From Gyrodactylus bullatarudis (taxonomy: Eukaryota > Platyhelminthes > Monogenea > Gyrodactylidea > Gyrodactylidae): a stretch of 64,000 nucleotides of DNA. The stretch covers positions 1-64,000 of the forward strand of contig SSNU01000218.1 in NCBI GenBank assembly GCA_012064415.1. The letters run 5' to 3'. Under the pieces are notes generated by a model. The model was not told where the DNA came from and did no database searches. It saw nothing but the letters and a program-made list of their open reading frames with translations. A program made the translations under genes and the position numbers. This document shows positions 11,240 through 22,420 of the stretch, in pieces; positions within the stretch are counted from its first letter, which is position 1; every line of letters begins with the position of its first letter.

Positions 11240-11476
11240 GTCAATTTCACCCATAACGACTCGAGATATCATCCTTGGCCTTTTCTCGTTTGTTTTTTAT
11301 ACCAAAACTGTTAGACAATCATATTGCGTTATTACAATAACCTATCAGAATAGACCTAGCAAATGGTTCTAGTTCTCTAATCTTTAATATCATTTCATCT
11401 CAATCCATCTCAAATTTAGTATTTAAATTTATAAAAAAAATAATAATAATTGTGATATCAATTATAAGTTGAATAT

Positions 11477-11710
11477 TTAATGAAAATCATACACATTATT
11501 GAGGTTATCATTTTCAGAAAACTCTTTAAAAAATTTTAAATCAGATAGGACCTTTATTGAGCCATATCTTTTATCTAGCTCCAGGAATGTTTTTATAAAT
11601 CTGATTCTTTCAAATACAAGAGAATTGTTTGAAACCAGCTCATTTTTGGTAATGAATTTAGTGTTATTGAAACAGTTTATAATAGTTTCCCAGGCTTTTT
11701 TCGCCGTGTA
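11477..11710 (-). pseudogene. pogo/Tigger-like transposase C-terminus, left arm
   Basis: The minus-strand frame ends in the same 76 residues as the right-arm copy at 13597-13905, including AWETIINCFNNTKF. The W..TI.NCF pattern is the C-terminal signature that follows the DDE domain in pogo/Tigger transposases. The Tc1 insertion at 11711 cuts its N-terminal side. It has no catalytic residues and is a fragment. Confidence 0.6.
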
Positions 11711-11928
11711 TAGTGGTCGAATTAATATGTGAAGCACTCTGAATATTTTGTACTGTCAATTTATTTAAAATGATAAATTTTTCAAATCAAGACCATTTGA
11801 TACATTATAAAATTCTTTATCAATTTATATCTGAATGAATTTTTTTACCTTTTCATCTTTCCCTGTACAAGTAAAAATACTATTTTTCATTGAAGTTGAA
11901 AACGAACTAATATGTGAAACACTTTATA

Positions 11929-12684
11929 TTAACCCAAAAATTCACCTTTTTCTTCTATAACATCGAAACATCTTTCATTCATGGAATTAATGAATGGTTT
12001 TATATCATTTTCAGTTAATTCTGACCACTTTTTTATAATTTCAAGTCTAAGTTCATGGACATTTTCAAATTGCCTCCCATTTGAATAAACTCTTTGAGAT
12101 AGAAGTCCCCATAGGTTTTCTATTGGGTTAAGGTCTGGACTTCGGGGTGGCCAATCAATAAAATCAATCTCATTGTAATTTAGCCATTCAATTGTCGATT
12201 TTGATGTATGGCATGGAGCATTGTCTTGTTGAAATACAAGATTATCATCTTTAAACTCATTTTTGAATGATAAAATGGAATCAATCAAAATATTCTGATA
12301 TTTTTCTGAGTTTAATTTTCCATCAACAATGACTATAGGTAAGGTTCCTTTTGAATAAATCGCTCCCCATACCATAATCGAAGCTCCACCGTGTACGCGA
12401 TTCAGTATTTTCTTAGGGACGTCCCCTTGTGGACACCAATGATAACTTGAACCATCAGGCCCATCCAAATTAAACCTTTTCTCATCAGTAAATATGACTT
12501 TATCCCAATTGATTCTTTGGCTCAATTTATCCTTGATCCAATCTACTCGAAAAATTTTATCGAAATCTGAGAGTTTCGGGACTTTTTTTGATTTCCTCCA
12601 AGACATTTTCATATTTTTTTTACATATTTTTGAATGGTTCTTAAATTTAGACTCAGATCTAGCTTTGCTTTTGCCTGGTTGCAA
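11929..12684 (-). CDS. Tc1 transposase, catalytic frame (copy 1)
   Basis: 251 residues with the full catalytic core: VIFTDEKRFNLDG (first Asp), LVFQQDNAPCHTS (second Asp) and WPPRSPDLNPIENLW (Glu). Exactly 34 residues separate the second Asp and the Glu, the DD34E spacing of Tc1. GGASIMVWGA is also typical. The DNA-binding domain is in the overlapping frame at 12609-12923, one base out of register at an A8 run (12613-12620 region). The identical disruption in copy 2 means either a shared inactivating indel or -1 programmed frameshifting. The predicted joined length of about 330 residues matches the family. Confidence 0.9.
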   Translation of the reverse strand: MQPGKSKARSESKFKNHSKICKKNMKMSWRKSKKVPKLSDFDKIFRVDWIKDKLSQRINWDKVIFTDEKRFNLDGPDGSSYHWCPQGDVPKKILNRVHGGASIMVWGAIYSKGTLPIVIVDGKLNSEKYQNILIDSILSFKNEFKDDNLVFQQDNAPCHTSKSTIEWLNYNEIDFIDWPPRSPDLNPIENLWGLLSQRVYSNGRQFENVHELRLEIIKKWSELTENDIKPFINSMNERCFDVIEEKGEFLG

Positions 12685-12923
12685 TTCATAAAGTTTTTAG
12701 TAAGGAGTCTTTTGATTTGCCCTCTCTGGATGTTTGTAATTTTCGGCTTTCGACCAGGCTTTTTTGAATTTTTATTGTAGGTTTTCTTGTTAAAAATTCT
12801 TGTAATTGTTGCAGGGGAGCATTCGAATCTTCGTGCGATTTCTCTATTTGAAATCCCAGTGTTTTTCATGGTTTTAATAGTCTTGAGTTCCTCACAATTG
12901 AAGCGACAATTATGATGGTACAT
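12609..12923 (-). CDS. Tc1 transposase, DNA-binding frame (copy 1)
   Basis: 104 residues forming the N-terminal paired-like helix-turn-helix part: ISNREIARRFECSPATITRIF is the first HTH. A KKPGRKPKI linker with a GRPR-like AT-hook core follows, then a second HTH region (RTIQKYV). It ends at a stop just after an A8 run, while the catalytic frame continues in the -1 frame. TIR binding is the expected role. Confidence 0.85.
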   Translation of the reverse strand: MYHHNCRFNCEELKTIKTMKNTGISNREIARRFECSPATITRIFNKKTYNKNSKKPGRKPKITNIQRGQIKRLLTKNFMNCNQAKAKLDLSLNLRTIQKYVKKI

Positions 12924-13596
12924 ATTTCAGAAAGTCAATGTTTTTTGAGGTATATTCTTAAATTAGTTCATGAAATTATGAAATATTAACTTACAACAGA
13001 TTTCTTAAACAACTATGTTAGGAGATAGAGAATATCAAAAGTGTTTCACATATTAGTTCGTTTTCAACTTCAATGAAAAATAGTATTTTTACTTGTACAG
13101 GGAAAGATGAAAAGGTAAAAAAATTCATTCAGATATAAATTGATAAAGAATTTTATAATGTATCAAATGGTCTTGATTTGAAAAATTTATCATTTTAAAT
13201 AAATCGACAGTTTAAAATATTCAGAGTGTTTCAGATATTAATTCGACCACTATATAGGCAACACTTTAGATCAATTTTCTTCTTAAGTTCGTTCATGGGA
13301 ATCCTCTCGTTGAAAATCTTCTCATTCATTAACTTTCTATATTTGCATTTGAATGAACGTATAACACCAGGGATATCTTAACCTGAGGTTTCGTTTTTTT
13401 ATGATTATAGGAGTCGAATCTGTTCCACTGAAATTTATTAACTGAAATGCTGTGACGAACGTATTTCGATAAGTAAGCGAAATATTGATTAAGATGTAGA
13501 ATTTGCTAGAATCGAATCACTATTATTGTGGTCGAATAATATCTTCTTTTCCAGCATTATCTTTCTTGCTATGACCTATGCAAATATAGAAAGTTA

Positions 13597-13905
13597 ATGA
13601 ATGAGAAGATTTTCAACGAGAGGATTTCCATGAACGAACTTAAGAAGAAAATTGATCTAAAGTGTTGCCTATACACGGCGAAAAAAGCCTGGGAAACTAT
13701 TATAAACTGTTTCAATAACACTAAATTCATTACCAAAAATGAGCTGGTTTCAAACAATTCTCTTGTATTTGAAAGAATCAGATTTATAAAAACATTCCTG
13801 GAGCTAGATAAAAGATATGGCTCAATAAAGGTCCTATCTGATTTAAAATTTTTTAAAGAGTTTTCTGAAAATGATAACCTCAATAATGTGTATGATTTTC
13901 ATTAA
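13597..13905 (+). pseudogene. pogo/Tigger-like transposase C-terminus, right arm
   Basis: 102 residues; from KAWETIINCFNNTKF onward it is identical to the left-arm copy. About 76 C-terminal residues end in NVYDFH. A diverged relative occurs at 43613-43816 (MNCFHHVKF ... DIFKFNE). There are no catalytic residues and no upstream continuation beyond the inverted-repeat boundary. The near-perfect arm identity suggests recent duplication or gene conversion. Confidence 0.6.
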
Positions 13906-14019
13906 ATATTCAACTTATAATTGATATCACAATTATTATTATTTTTTTTATAAATTTAAATACTAAATTTGAGATGGATTGAGATGAAATGATATTAAAG
14001 ATTAGAGAACTAGAACCAT

Positions 14020-14145
14020 TTGCTAGGTCTATTCTGATAGGTTATTGTAATAACGCAATATGATTGTCTAACAGTTTTGGTATAAAAAACAAACGAGAAA
14101 AGGCCAAGGATGATATCTCGAGTCGTTATGTGTGAAATTGACTGC
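14020..14145 (+). promoter_or_regulatory. class B promoter module (right arm), micro-exon gene 3
   Basis: An ATAGG variant of the ATTGG box, a TATAAAAAA box at 14081-14089 and the CGAGTCGTTATGTGTG...TTGACTG element at 14119-14144 match the module at 140-290. A mirrored copy is at 11239-11360 in the left arm. It faces the micro-exons from 16.4 kb on. Confidence 0.5.
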
Positions 14146-14378
14146 ATTCATACTAAAAAAAATAAAAAATTTATTGAAGCAAGGATAAGTAAGAATACTT
14201 GTGAATATTCAAATCCGTCATTCATATCTGAGATAAAAATCATAACACTGGTCGGCAAATTGAAAAAATAATATTTTACCACGCTGAATTTCACATTTCT
14301 TGCTCAGAATTTCACAAAGAACACACTGTAGTTAATAGGACTCGATTCATGTGGAAGGTTTGAGAACATGCAAGTAAT

Positions 14379-14418
14379 AAGTGATAAACGTTTTATTTCG
14401 CCGGGTCTCATCAGACTT
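14379..14418 (-). ncRNA. hammerhead ribozyme motif, PLE type
   Basis: Minus strand: stem I AAGT/ACTT, intact CTGATGA, an 8-nt stem-loop II (GACCCGGC), GAAA, then stem III with ATAAA pairing with TTTAT across a short loop, and C at the predicted cleavage position. Relative to GAGT/ACTC copies the stem I change is compensatory. All catalytic core residues are present, so it could be active. Confidence 0.7.
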
Positions 14419-14810
14419 AATCCCGGACTAGATATATATATAGTACAATGCATAATATGCCTGCCCTTCCATTGGTTCTAAGGTTCGCTGCTCAGGGAGG
14501 GTGACGGGTTGAAAATCCTGTTTCCAGGCGGCTTTACTTTCGTCTCTTCTCCAGGCTTGGGCCCTCTTTTTACTTTAGGAATCCATCCATTAGTAACTGC
14601 TCACTGTGACTTTTCCGCTTGCGTATAATTACTTTATCCGTTCTCTTCTCTTCATTTTCCTTAATTGTAGGTTGCCTTGATCTTGCATTGTTTCTCACCT
14701 CTTCTTTCACACTAATTATGGGCTGCCTGTAGTTATTCTTTATTTCGTAAATATTTTTTGTAGCCACACTAACAACTGAAAGTTTTTGCAATCCTCTCAG
14801 AGATTTTCTA
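14379..14810 (-). mobile_element. Penelope-like element 3' tail
   Basis: The minus strand has a 73-residue Lys/Arg/Asn-rich open frame (14570-14791; RKRKSHSEQLL) corresponding to the basic tail after the PLE endonuclease, then a 3' UTR with CCAAT and TATATATAT, and the hammerhead. The GIY-YIG domain is missing. Same subfamily as the fragments at 3800 and 21276. Confidence 0.6.
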
Positions 14811-14819
14811 TCGTAATAT

Positions 14820-16420
14820 TGTAATTATTAATTGTAAACCAATGTGCTTGGTATCATTCGAAAGCTAAGATAGGCCATAGAAAATATAAACATGGATGAC
14901 CAGAGTACCCTCCACGTAAACCACTTAAGATAGAAATTAATTTCATATCTGCTATAATTTTCTAGCCTCTCTCATTGACCTTCAAGTGATTGATAATCAT
15001 CTTAGAAGACTCGTAAATTTCCTTGTGCGATGACGAATATCCGATTGGCACAATAGGGTAATTATTCATAAGAATGCATTTAAAACTGCGATTAGATCCA
15101 TCAAGAAAAATTTTCCATTCATAGTTTTTGTATGGAAATCCAAGACGATAAAATAAGTTACTTGTAAGAAATTCGCATTTTAATATTTAAAAAATTGCTT
15201 CTGTGCGTTAATTCCAAATACAAAAGAGAAGGAATTAGAGTTGTAAACGCAAGACATGTTACCTAATGAAAAAAATTTCGCGTATAATTCTGCGGAAAAG
15301 ATAGTGAAGAGTATTTCAGCACAATAGTTTAATAAGCCTGACATAAGGTGTCAGTCATTTGCATTGCATTTTCCCATCATAAACAAACTTTCCTCCCCAC
15401 CCCATGAATTGTGTGTTATTTGTGATACAAAAAAACTTTAAAACGCCATAACTTTCTTAATTTTTAGGCTACTGAAAATATTTAAATATATTCGGAATCG
15501 TCGTAAAATTTCAAATTCAATGATGGTAAATTCAATAGTACATTTATGACGTAAAGTCATGAAAACGATGTTTTTCAGCTAAAAAGGCTTGTAAATTCGA
15601 ATGATAACAAGCACGTTGCTTTACAATCAATAATTACAATGTTACGATAGAAAATGTCCGAGAAGATTGCCATGGTGGCTACAAAAAGAATTTTACGAAA
15701 AATTGAATAACTCCAGTGAATTCTGAGCAAGATACGTGAAATTCAGCGTGGTAAAAAATTTTGTGCTGACCATTATAATGGAATAACAAAGAGTGAAATT
15801 AGAAACTCAAAGTAGGTCAAGATTTAAATAAAACTGAAAGCGTTAATATTTTTTAAGCCTGTTGTTAGATATTTATTCCATTAAGACTTTGAGTAACGAA
15901 TTTTTTCAATAGGTTAACGTTTTGCATTATTGAGAACAGCTGAGGGGACTTCTACTAGTATGCTAAGTAGTTTTAGTCTAACTAGAAACAAACCCTCTAC
16001 GAAAAAATTAGGCTAATATTGAGGGCCTATGTATTCTTTTATCTTGATTAGATATATTATTATAGTTGAAAAGTTGAAATAAAAGTTTTCTTACTAAATA
16101 TTCACTCTTCTTCTAATCCCTCATAGAAATAAATACTTCTACTTATACAGTCAAAATTTTTGTAGATTCTTGGCACTATTTCTCAATAAAGATTTTGTTA
16201 CCTCAGTGATATTTTAGTCGAATCCATTTTTAGAAAGTCTCCTATATTTATCTTTCCGTTCATTTCATGAATTTAAGTATTTTTATGAATTAACATAAAT
16301 CACTGATTCATGAAAATAAAAGATTTTCTTATTAAAAGATCGCACGAGTATGTTTGTAGAATTTAATATGAAGCCTACTTTTCAAGGCAAAATTTCAGAA
16401 CTTAATATCAAATTAAAATG
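14820..16420. other. intron-like AT-rich DNA
   Basis: No coding frame or clear exon seen. 15640-15660 and 14805-14830 share a short inverted match around TTACGATAGAAAATG, and 14280-14300 and 15740-15760 share an inverted TTTTACCACGCTGAATTTCA segment. Together they hint at a diverged TIR element spanning about 14270-15770 that contains the PLE tail. Confidence 0.4.
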
Positions 16421-16423
16421 CAG

Positions 16424-19400
16424 AGAAGTCAAACTAGAGTAAGCATATTCTCAAATTTTCTAGCTTCTATTTGATGTGAACAAATAGTTTTGTTTTTAAT
16501 ATTATGAACAAAATTATCATTATAATTGAAAATAATATCAATCACCCTACATTTTGTAATTTTTATTTTTCGAATAGGAAATTACTTCCATCGTGAGATG
16601 TTTTACTTTAGTTTAAAACAGCTTTCTTAGTTAAAATTTAACAGAAAAAATATATTTAAAGAGATGTATATTAGTTTATTTACAATTGGATAGTTCTAGG
16701 TGTTTGAGATAATAATTCCCCCATTACCAATTACGACGATCCTAGGGAATTCAATACAGATTCAATTAGAAAATATGTTTTTGAATGAATACTTAAAAAT
16801 TATCTCTTGAGGAAATCTAGACTTATCTTTAAATATATATCTTTAGTTAAATTTTAAAAGATGAATATTTTCAATAATCCAAACGCATTTGAAAATGAAC
16901 TTATATTTTTACTTCAAAATTCTCTGTAAACTCAGTGGTAAAACATAGTAAGTTTGAGAAAAATCTTCAATGAGAACCAGAACCATCAAAATTATTTATT
17001 TTACAGCTGTGAGGCTCGTCAAATAAAACTCCACCATTTCGAGTGAGTGAAGTGTACATTGGATGACTAATATTCTTGATATCCAAAATTATAGTTTTTT
17101 TATTGTTTTTAGACATAATTTTTCCATTGATTAAATGAAATATGAATCCCTCAGAACCCATAGCATATCCTTACATTTTTCTAACAATCTCTATTCTCTT
17201 AGTAAGGGTATCTGAGATATATCCTATTAGTATTCTATTACTTTAGTGGCGAAGTTTTGTAAGTTTCATACTATTTTGAATGGAATATAAACTACATAAT
17301 TAAAGAACTCAAAAAATTTCAGAATTACATTTTTTAGTGATTTCTCACAAGATGAGTGAGTTTCAAAAAGCTTAAAAAAGAAGGCATGAAAAACTCTTTT
17401 GATTGAACACTCGTTTTCATTAGTAGAAATATTTCGATCCAGTTTGACATAGGCTATCAAATTTAAATAATAAGATTGAAAATAGGTTCAACAAACTCTT
17501 AAGAACATATTAATTTTAAATAAATGTAAAATGAAAAAATATTTTCTCCTGCTTCTTAGAATGTAAGTTAATCTCATTTAAAAAAATGTTTTTATGCTCA
17601 ATTTATGTCAATATTTTTGTGTATAATCAAACCAGAATTCATATTGATATAAATTCTCCCTTAAATAAACAGAGTGTAAGTTACCTTAAATAATCACATG
17701 ATTCACGTAATATTTTATATCAGCTTAGTATAATTTATAATCATCATATACCTAAATCGTATATTTAGATTTGTTTAAACATTAGTACATTTGGACTTGG
17801 AGAGTGAGCTTCAAAAAAGAAAGATTTATGTTAACGGAACAAAAAATCATATTATTCTGATTTTTTTCTAAATTTTCATAGAATTGAGCCGTAAGAGTTC
17901 TTTCAATTCGAGTTATTGTCAAATTTCTCCAATCTAAAATTTATGATTTTCAACTATATTTATGAATATCTAAATGAGATTATTATAGTCAGGCATCAAA
18001 TAATTTTATTCGTATTTCATAGTATAAAACAGAACGAGTGAGATAAAACTAAGATATCTAGGACTGTAAAAAACAAAGAATATATATATGATTCATATAA
18101 TATATATACCTGTTTCACAGGTAAAAGCTCTGTAAAGAGTTAAAAATTTCAATTGTACATTGGAATGAAATTTCGACCAATAGGAATCGAAGAAAAAATC
18201 GTCCAATAAAATTAAAGCTTTATTATTTCTCTTAGATTCTATCCAAATTCGTTGTTGTATAGAATTTTTTAACCATTAAATTGACATTCTGTCACTAAAT
18301 TGAGTCTTATATAAATAAATTCGAATAAACCTTCTATGACGTCTGAAAATGGGTCAAGTTAAAAATAATGTCATGCATTTTTGATTTTAGGCTCATTAGA
18401 GAGAACTTTAAATTTTATGTAGTATAGTGAAATATTGTAATTTTTAGATAGAATATGTATCTATGCGATCAAAATTGAAATAGGTAGAAATATTGATTGA
18501 TTTTTCTAGCTCATCAAAAGTCTAATTTCATTCCCCCGAAAAACCAAGCAGATGATTGTAAGCACTAGGTACATGGCGCACCAAGAGGTGTGTTGAGAAT
18601 ATAAGATGTATGTATTTTACTATTGACATGTCTCGATATGTCAATCTGGGAGATCAATGCAATACTTTGATATTTTTATAAAATGGTTTGCTATTTTCTG
18701 ACCGCCCTACCCATCATTAAAAAAAATTATGCAAGATGTCTACGATGTTGTCTATCATTAGCAAATTGCAGTGAGTTTAATTCAAAAGAATTAATCTGTA
18801 TCATAAAAATTACAAGATTTTTTAAACTAAATTATTCAAAAAATTCTTTCTAATTACAGATGGCACTTCTACAAGTAAATATCATTCAAATGTATATGAA
18901 CAACTGTCAATTTTTGGATGAAATCGATAAAATTTTTTTTCCAAACCATTTCGGAAAGTAACTGTTTAAGAATGTTCGATCTACGTTTAATTCTCAATGC
19001 AAATTGTGATTATCAATGATTCGCTATTAATTACGCGTATGGGGTCAAGGGGTTTTATTCTAGATTTAAAATTTGATGTAAAATTTTACTCTCATCACAA
19101 ATTTGGTATTTAAAAAATTCGACCATTATTCGAAAAATTAATAATGAGCAGAAGCCGAAATCTTCTCTCCTGATTGTTTAATTTTACGAATCTTTTTTCA
19201 ACTAATGAAAAGAAAGAATTTATTAATCCTCATCTTTATTAAGTTCAAATGGCTTTATATCATAGAAGAATATTACATCAAAATTTCAAATTTAGAAAGA
19301 AACATCTTTAAGAATTTTTTTAAATAGCCATCAACAAAAATAAAATAAAAAATTTATACTTATTTTACTGGTTATTTAAAAATTTTTCCGAATTCGAATT

Positions 19401-22400
19401 TAAATTTAGATATGAATGTTTTTTTTTGAACAGCTATTCTAATGGGTGAGTTGAAATTAAGAAAGAAGATGTTTTAATTATTTCAAAAATAAGTCCTTTA
19501 TTCCTCGCATATTCATGATATAAAGTACAAATTCGCAAAAATAAATATTGATTAGAAATTATTACAATTTTGATTGATTAATCCCTTTTTTAAGCTTCTT
19601 GCTCATAGTTTTTAGTCCATCATACAGATGAATATCGTATTTATGGAGTATAGGCACCTTCATTCATTTGTGGATATCCTTTTTTTCAACAAGTAAATAA
19701 CTTTCCATTGCTCATGGAAGTAGGTCTGTTAAGGCCCTGGTATAAAGGTTGCTGAGCATTGCTCTCGCCCTCAAAGAATATAAAATAAACCTTGAAATGG
19801 AAAAACTTATGTGTCTCCCTCATCATGTAAAAGATTGAGAAATAATAATTTAGTCTTTAATTATAACGACATGAGTTGCATTCTGACAAGTTGTCTATGT
19901 ATGGAAACTTGGTTTCTAATTACACCTTCATGACTAATAAAAATTCAATAACGAATTCCATCGTAAGTAATTTTTGTTTGTTACTAATTTCGCGTGTAGT
20001 ATACAAATTCCAAGGCTGTTTGATGCACTGTATATAGGACACACAACAAGAAGGCAAGAAGATAAGGTAGATAAACATCTCTGTAATGATTCTAGAAAAA
20101 AAATTAATTATAAATGTAATCTCAAATTATTATGAAATGAAAAACTAAGATTCGGCAAATTAAAAAGGGATTGACCAACCAAAATTGTAATATGTTTGAA
20201 TAAATTATTGTATAGTAAAATGATTTGCAAATTTGCACTTATATTGCATGTATCATACTGATGAGTATGCCCGAAATAAAGGCCTTATTTGATTTTGTTT
20301 TAATAATCTTATCACTTTCAGCTTGCTTTCGGGGTGATTAATAAAATTATTTCATGAATGAAAGTTTTGCTCAATTTATTCATATATATGCCTACTTCAT
20401 TAAGGTCTAATCAAGAATCTCCGTTAGTTATTTTTAGTTTTTATTATTATTCTGGAAAAATAGCCATATATTCTCAATGTAAGTATTTGATCGTAATTGT
20501 GAAAACTAATAATATTTTTGTCGAAAAATTCGAAATATTTGATTTCTTAATCAAATTAGAGTCGACGGAAAAGTGTTAGTCAAAAAATTTAAAATAATGG
20601 TGAATGTTAATTTAATGTATACACTGACCATCAATATATCTAACTTCAAATCTTCTGGCAGCAAATTTTACAGTTCAATTTGAAATGCCAATTTATCTGA
20701 ATTTGGTCACAATACCAATTGAATAATTAAAACCTTCACTCTCTCTTCCGACTCATGTATTTTGACTCTCATATTATAACTGATTTTTGGATGAGGTTGA
20801 TTTAAATTTGAATTTGGTTTCATCAGTTACTGGAAAAATAAATTCAAAAATAGAAGTGAATAAGAATTTAGACTGGATGCTTTTTCGTCAACCACTATAT
20901 ATGATTTATGCATTCTTTGTACAAATTTTTTACAAATTCAGGCTTTGTACTCGTACATCTAGAGATTATCTAATTCAAGGTCTCTACGGTAACATATAAA
21001 CTGATGACCAGGGCACACACTGAACATAACACATACTGAAATAAAATTTTAAATTTTCCAGAAAATTACCAGAGTATCTTTTATTCTTCATCGATGTATT
21101 GACTTATTTTCCTTTAGAGATTTAAAAAAATCACAGTAATTATTCCTTCAACGAATTATGGTAATATAATAATGTTTTTAATTTTTCTTTTTAGTCCAAA
21201 ACTTATGCCGTAATTTCTTTAGTAAATTAGAATAACTAGAAGTTCTGACTTGTATATTACTGCTTTATTTTAAATATGTATTCTAGATATCAATACCACT
21301 TCAAATGCTCATGTGGATCTTCATATGCTGGACAAGCAACTCGATCACTTGGAGAGAGAGTAAGAGAACACCTCAGACCAAAACATAAAAGTGCAGTTCA
21401 ACACCATCCAGAGGCAACAGGTCACTTCGCGGATGCGTCGAGCTTTAAAATCCTATACCAAGTCAATCCAACGGAATCAAGCAAATTTGAGCTGCGCTGA
21501 GAGCCATTTCATCACCAAGTTCAAACCGAATCTATGTGTCCACAAGGAGTTTGCAAATAAATTAGGATTCAAAGGTTGTGATGTCCACATCAAAAGCAAG
21601 CAGATTGCGAAAATCGGAAGAATTCTGAATCTAGATGTTGGAACTCCCACCAGGATAATCTTCTATCTCCTATCGAGTGTACAGCCCCAGCAACTATTAC
21701 AGAATTGGCAAAATTTGAAAACAATGAGAAGTCAACAATAGTTGATAATCAAATTACCAGTCAACCTGTAATTAGTGATAAGAGAGAAAGGAAAAACTGC
21801 TCAACAACCAAAAGAAACCAGTGGGCAGTTACAAATCGACAAAAGTAATTAGCTGATCCAGAGATGAATTTTACAACCAGTTCCACACCCTTCCGAAGGT
21901 AGTTGCGATTTCAAAATGAACCAATGGAAGGTCCCAAATAGAGCATTGTAATAGTATATATATATTAACCGGGGTAGAGTCTGAAGAGACCCGGCGAAAT
22001 ATAACGTTTATCACTCGAATATACGCTTGTTTTTCTCTAACCTTCCATATGAGTTCAGAATCTAACATAAAATTTAAATTTCCTCTTTTGTTAATCAAGT
22101 AACATGTGAGTAATTTATAAAAAAATATATTATACAGGTAAAAGCTCTATAAAGTCACGAGAGTTGTGTGAATATGCAAGTATACGTTACTTATATACCA
22201 TTTCTACCCCAATACATGATTAATAGACCAATAGAAATTGAGAATTTGTCGGCCAATCAGAATCGAGCAACATTCCTCCTACAATTTTCCAAAATATATT
22301 TTGCTACCAGAATCTCAAATTTTTCAATAGGTTGATGAAATTTTGTGGATGTTCTCAATCTTTTATTCTGATTAATTTCCACTTCGAATTTTTTTTCTAT

Positions 22401-22420
22401 CTTATCAGGAAGAGGCTGTA
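16424..22420 (+). CDS. micro-exon gene 3 (partial model)
   Basis: Candidate exons: 16424-16438 (15), 16578-16592 (15), 16936-16947 (12), 17247-17258 (12), 18762-18770 (9), 18860-18874 (15), 19434-19445 (12), 20464-20478 (15), 22100-22105 (6) and terminal 22409-22420. Possible 3-nt exons are AAT at 17560-17562 and AGT at 17673-17675, both with good acceptors and GTAAGT donors. All are open in phase 2 and no stop arises at the joins tested. The class B promoter at 14020 is the likely start. PLE and Tc1 relics at 20.0-22.0 kb lie in its introns. Peptide pieces include EVKL, WHFY and KLLP. No known domain. Confidence 0.5.
18115..18215 (-). promoter_or_regulatory. diverged class A promoter-like module
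   Basis: Minus strand carries two CCAAT/ATTGG elements and CTTTACAGAGCTTTTACCTG. The TATA region is decayed. It lies between candidate exons of gene 3. Confidence 0.35.
19998..20310 (+). mobile_element. Penelope-like endonuclease and 3' end fragment (PLE-d)
   Basis: Around 20030-20090, translation gives YIGHTTRRQEDKVDKHL, the GIY-YIG core matching PLE-a (YIGHTTRRLEDRVTEHL). A short 3' UTR and a hammerhead-like motif at 20258-20290 follow. RT is absent. Confidence 0.65.
20252..20292 (+). ncRNA. hammerhead-like motif
   Basis: CTGATGA (20258-20264), GTATGCCC, GAAA, then ATAA...TTAT as stem III. Stem I pairing is poor in this copy, so activity is doubtful. Confidence 0.45.
20573..20902. mobile_element. 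deleted Tc1 derivative
   Basis: The right end (20849-20902; AATTTAGACTGGATGC then GTCAACCACTAT) matches the TIR of the element at 37455-38652, and the left end GTTAGTCAAAAAATTT is a weak counterpart. An internal TTTTTGGATGAGG...TTTAAATTTGAA region could be the first DDE motif. A short internally deleted copy is the simplest reading. Confidence 0.4.
21267..22025 (+). mobile_element. Penelope-like 3' fragment with endonuclease, tail and hammerhead (PLE-e)
   Basis: Frames at 21276-21500 and 21391-21741 together give the GIY-YIG domain (YHFKCSCGSSYAGQ, RSLGERVREHL) and C-terminal KFKPNLCVHKEFA, broken by one frameshift near 21480. A degraded tail, 3' UTR with CCAAT and TATATATAT, and hammerhead at 21977-22016 follow. 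RT is missing by 5' truncation. The tail region matches the minus-strand copies at 3800 and 14379. Confidence 0.8.
21977..22016 (+). ncRNA. hammerhead ribozyme motif, PLE type (mutated)
   Basis: Stem I GAGT/ACTC, core CTGAAGA, GACCCGGC, GAAA, stem III with one mismatch, C before the 3' strand of stem I. Forty bases, as in the other copies of this subfamily. Confidence 0.55.
22135..22255 (-). promoter_or_regulatory. class A promoter-like module, inverted partner of 22835
   Basis: Minus strand: CCAAT boxes, GGGGTAGAAATGG, TATATAAG, then CGTATACTTGCATATTCAC and CTTTATAGAGCTTTTACCTG. This is a close inverted copy of 22835-22910; about 70 bases match nearly perfectly. The two face away from each other with the terminal exon at 22409 between them. 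Confidence 0.5.

Larger units (their letters stand above)
11711..13252 (-). mobile_element. Tc1-type DNA transposon, copy 1
   Basis: 1542 bp, flanked by TA at 11709-11710 and 13253-13254. Terminal inverted repeats of about 210 bp start TAGTGGTCGAATTAATATGTG. Each contains the motif AATATGTGAAACACT-like at its outer end and again (CTAATATGTGAAACACTT) at its inner end, an IR/DR layout as in the Sleeping Beauty group. Transposase is on the minus strand. Copy 2 at 33681-35222 has exactly the same length and nearly the same sequence. Confidence 0.95.
11239..14142. repeat. large inverted repeat with a Tc1 insertion in the left arm
   Basis: Left arm 11239-11710 plus 13255-13346 is the reverse complement of right arm about 13578-14142, with few differences. 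The spacer 13347-13577 is unique. Each arm carries the same pogo-like C-terminal coding piece and a class B promoter module at its outer end. The left arm is interrupted by a 1542-bp Tc1 element; the right arm has the uninterrupted sequence GTGTATAGGCAAC, the empty site. Arms are about 560 bp. Confidence 0.85.
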
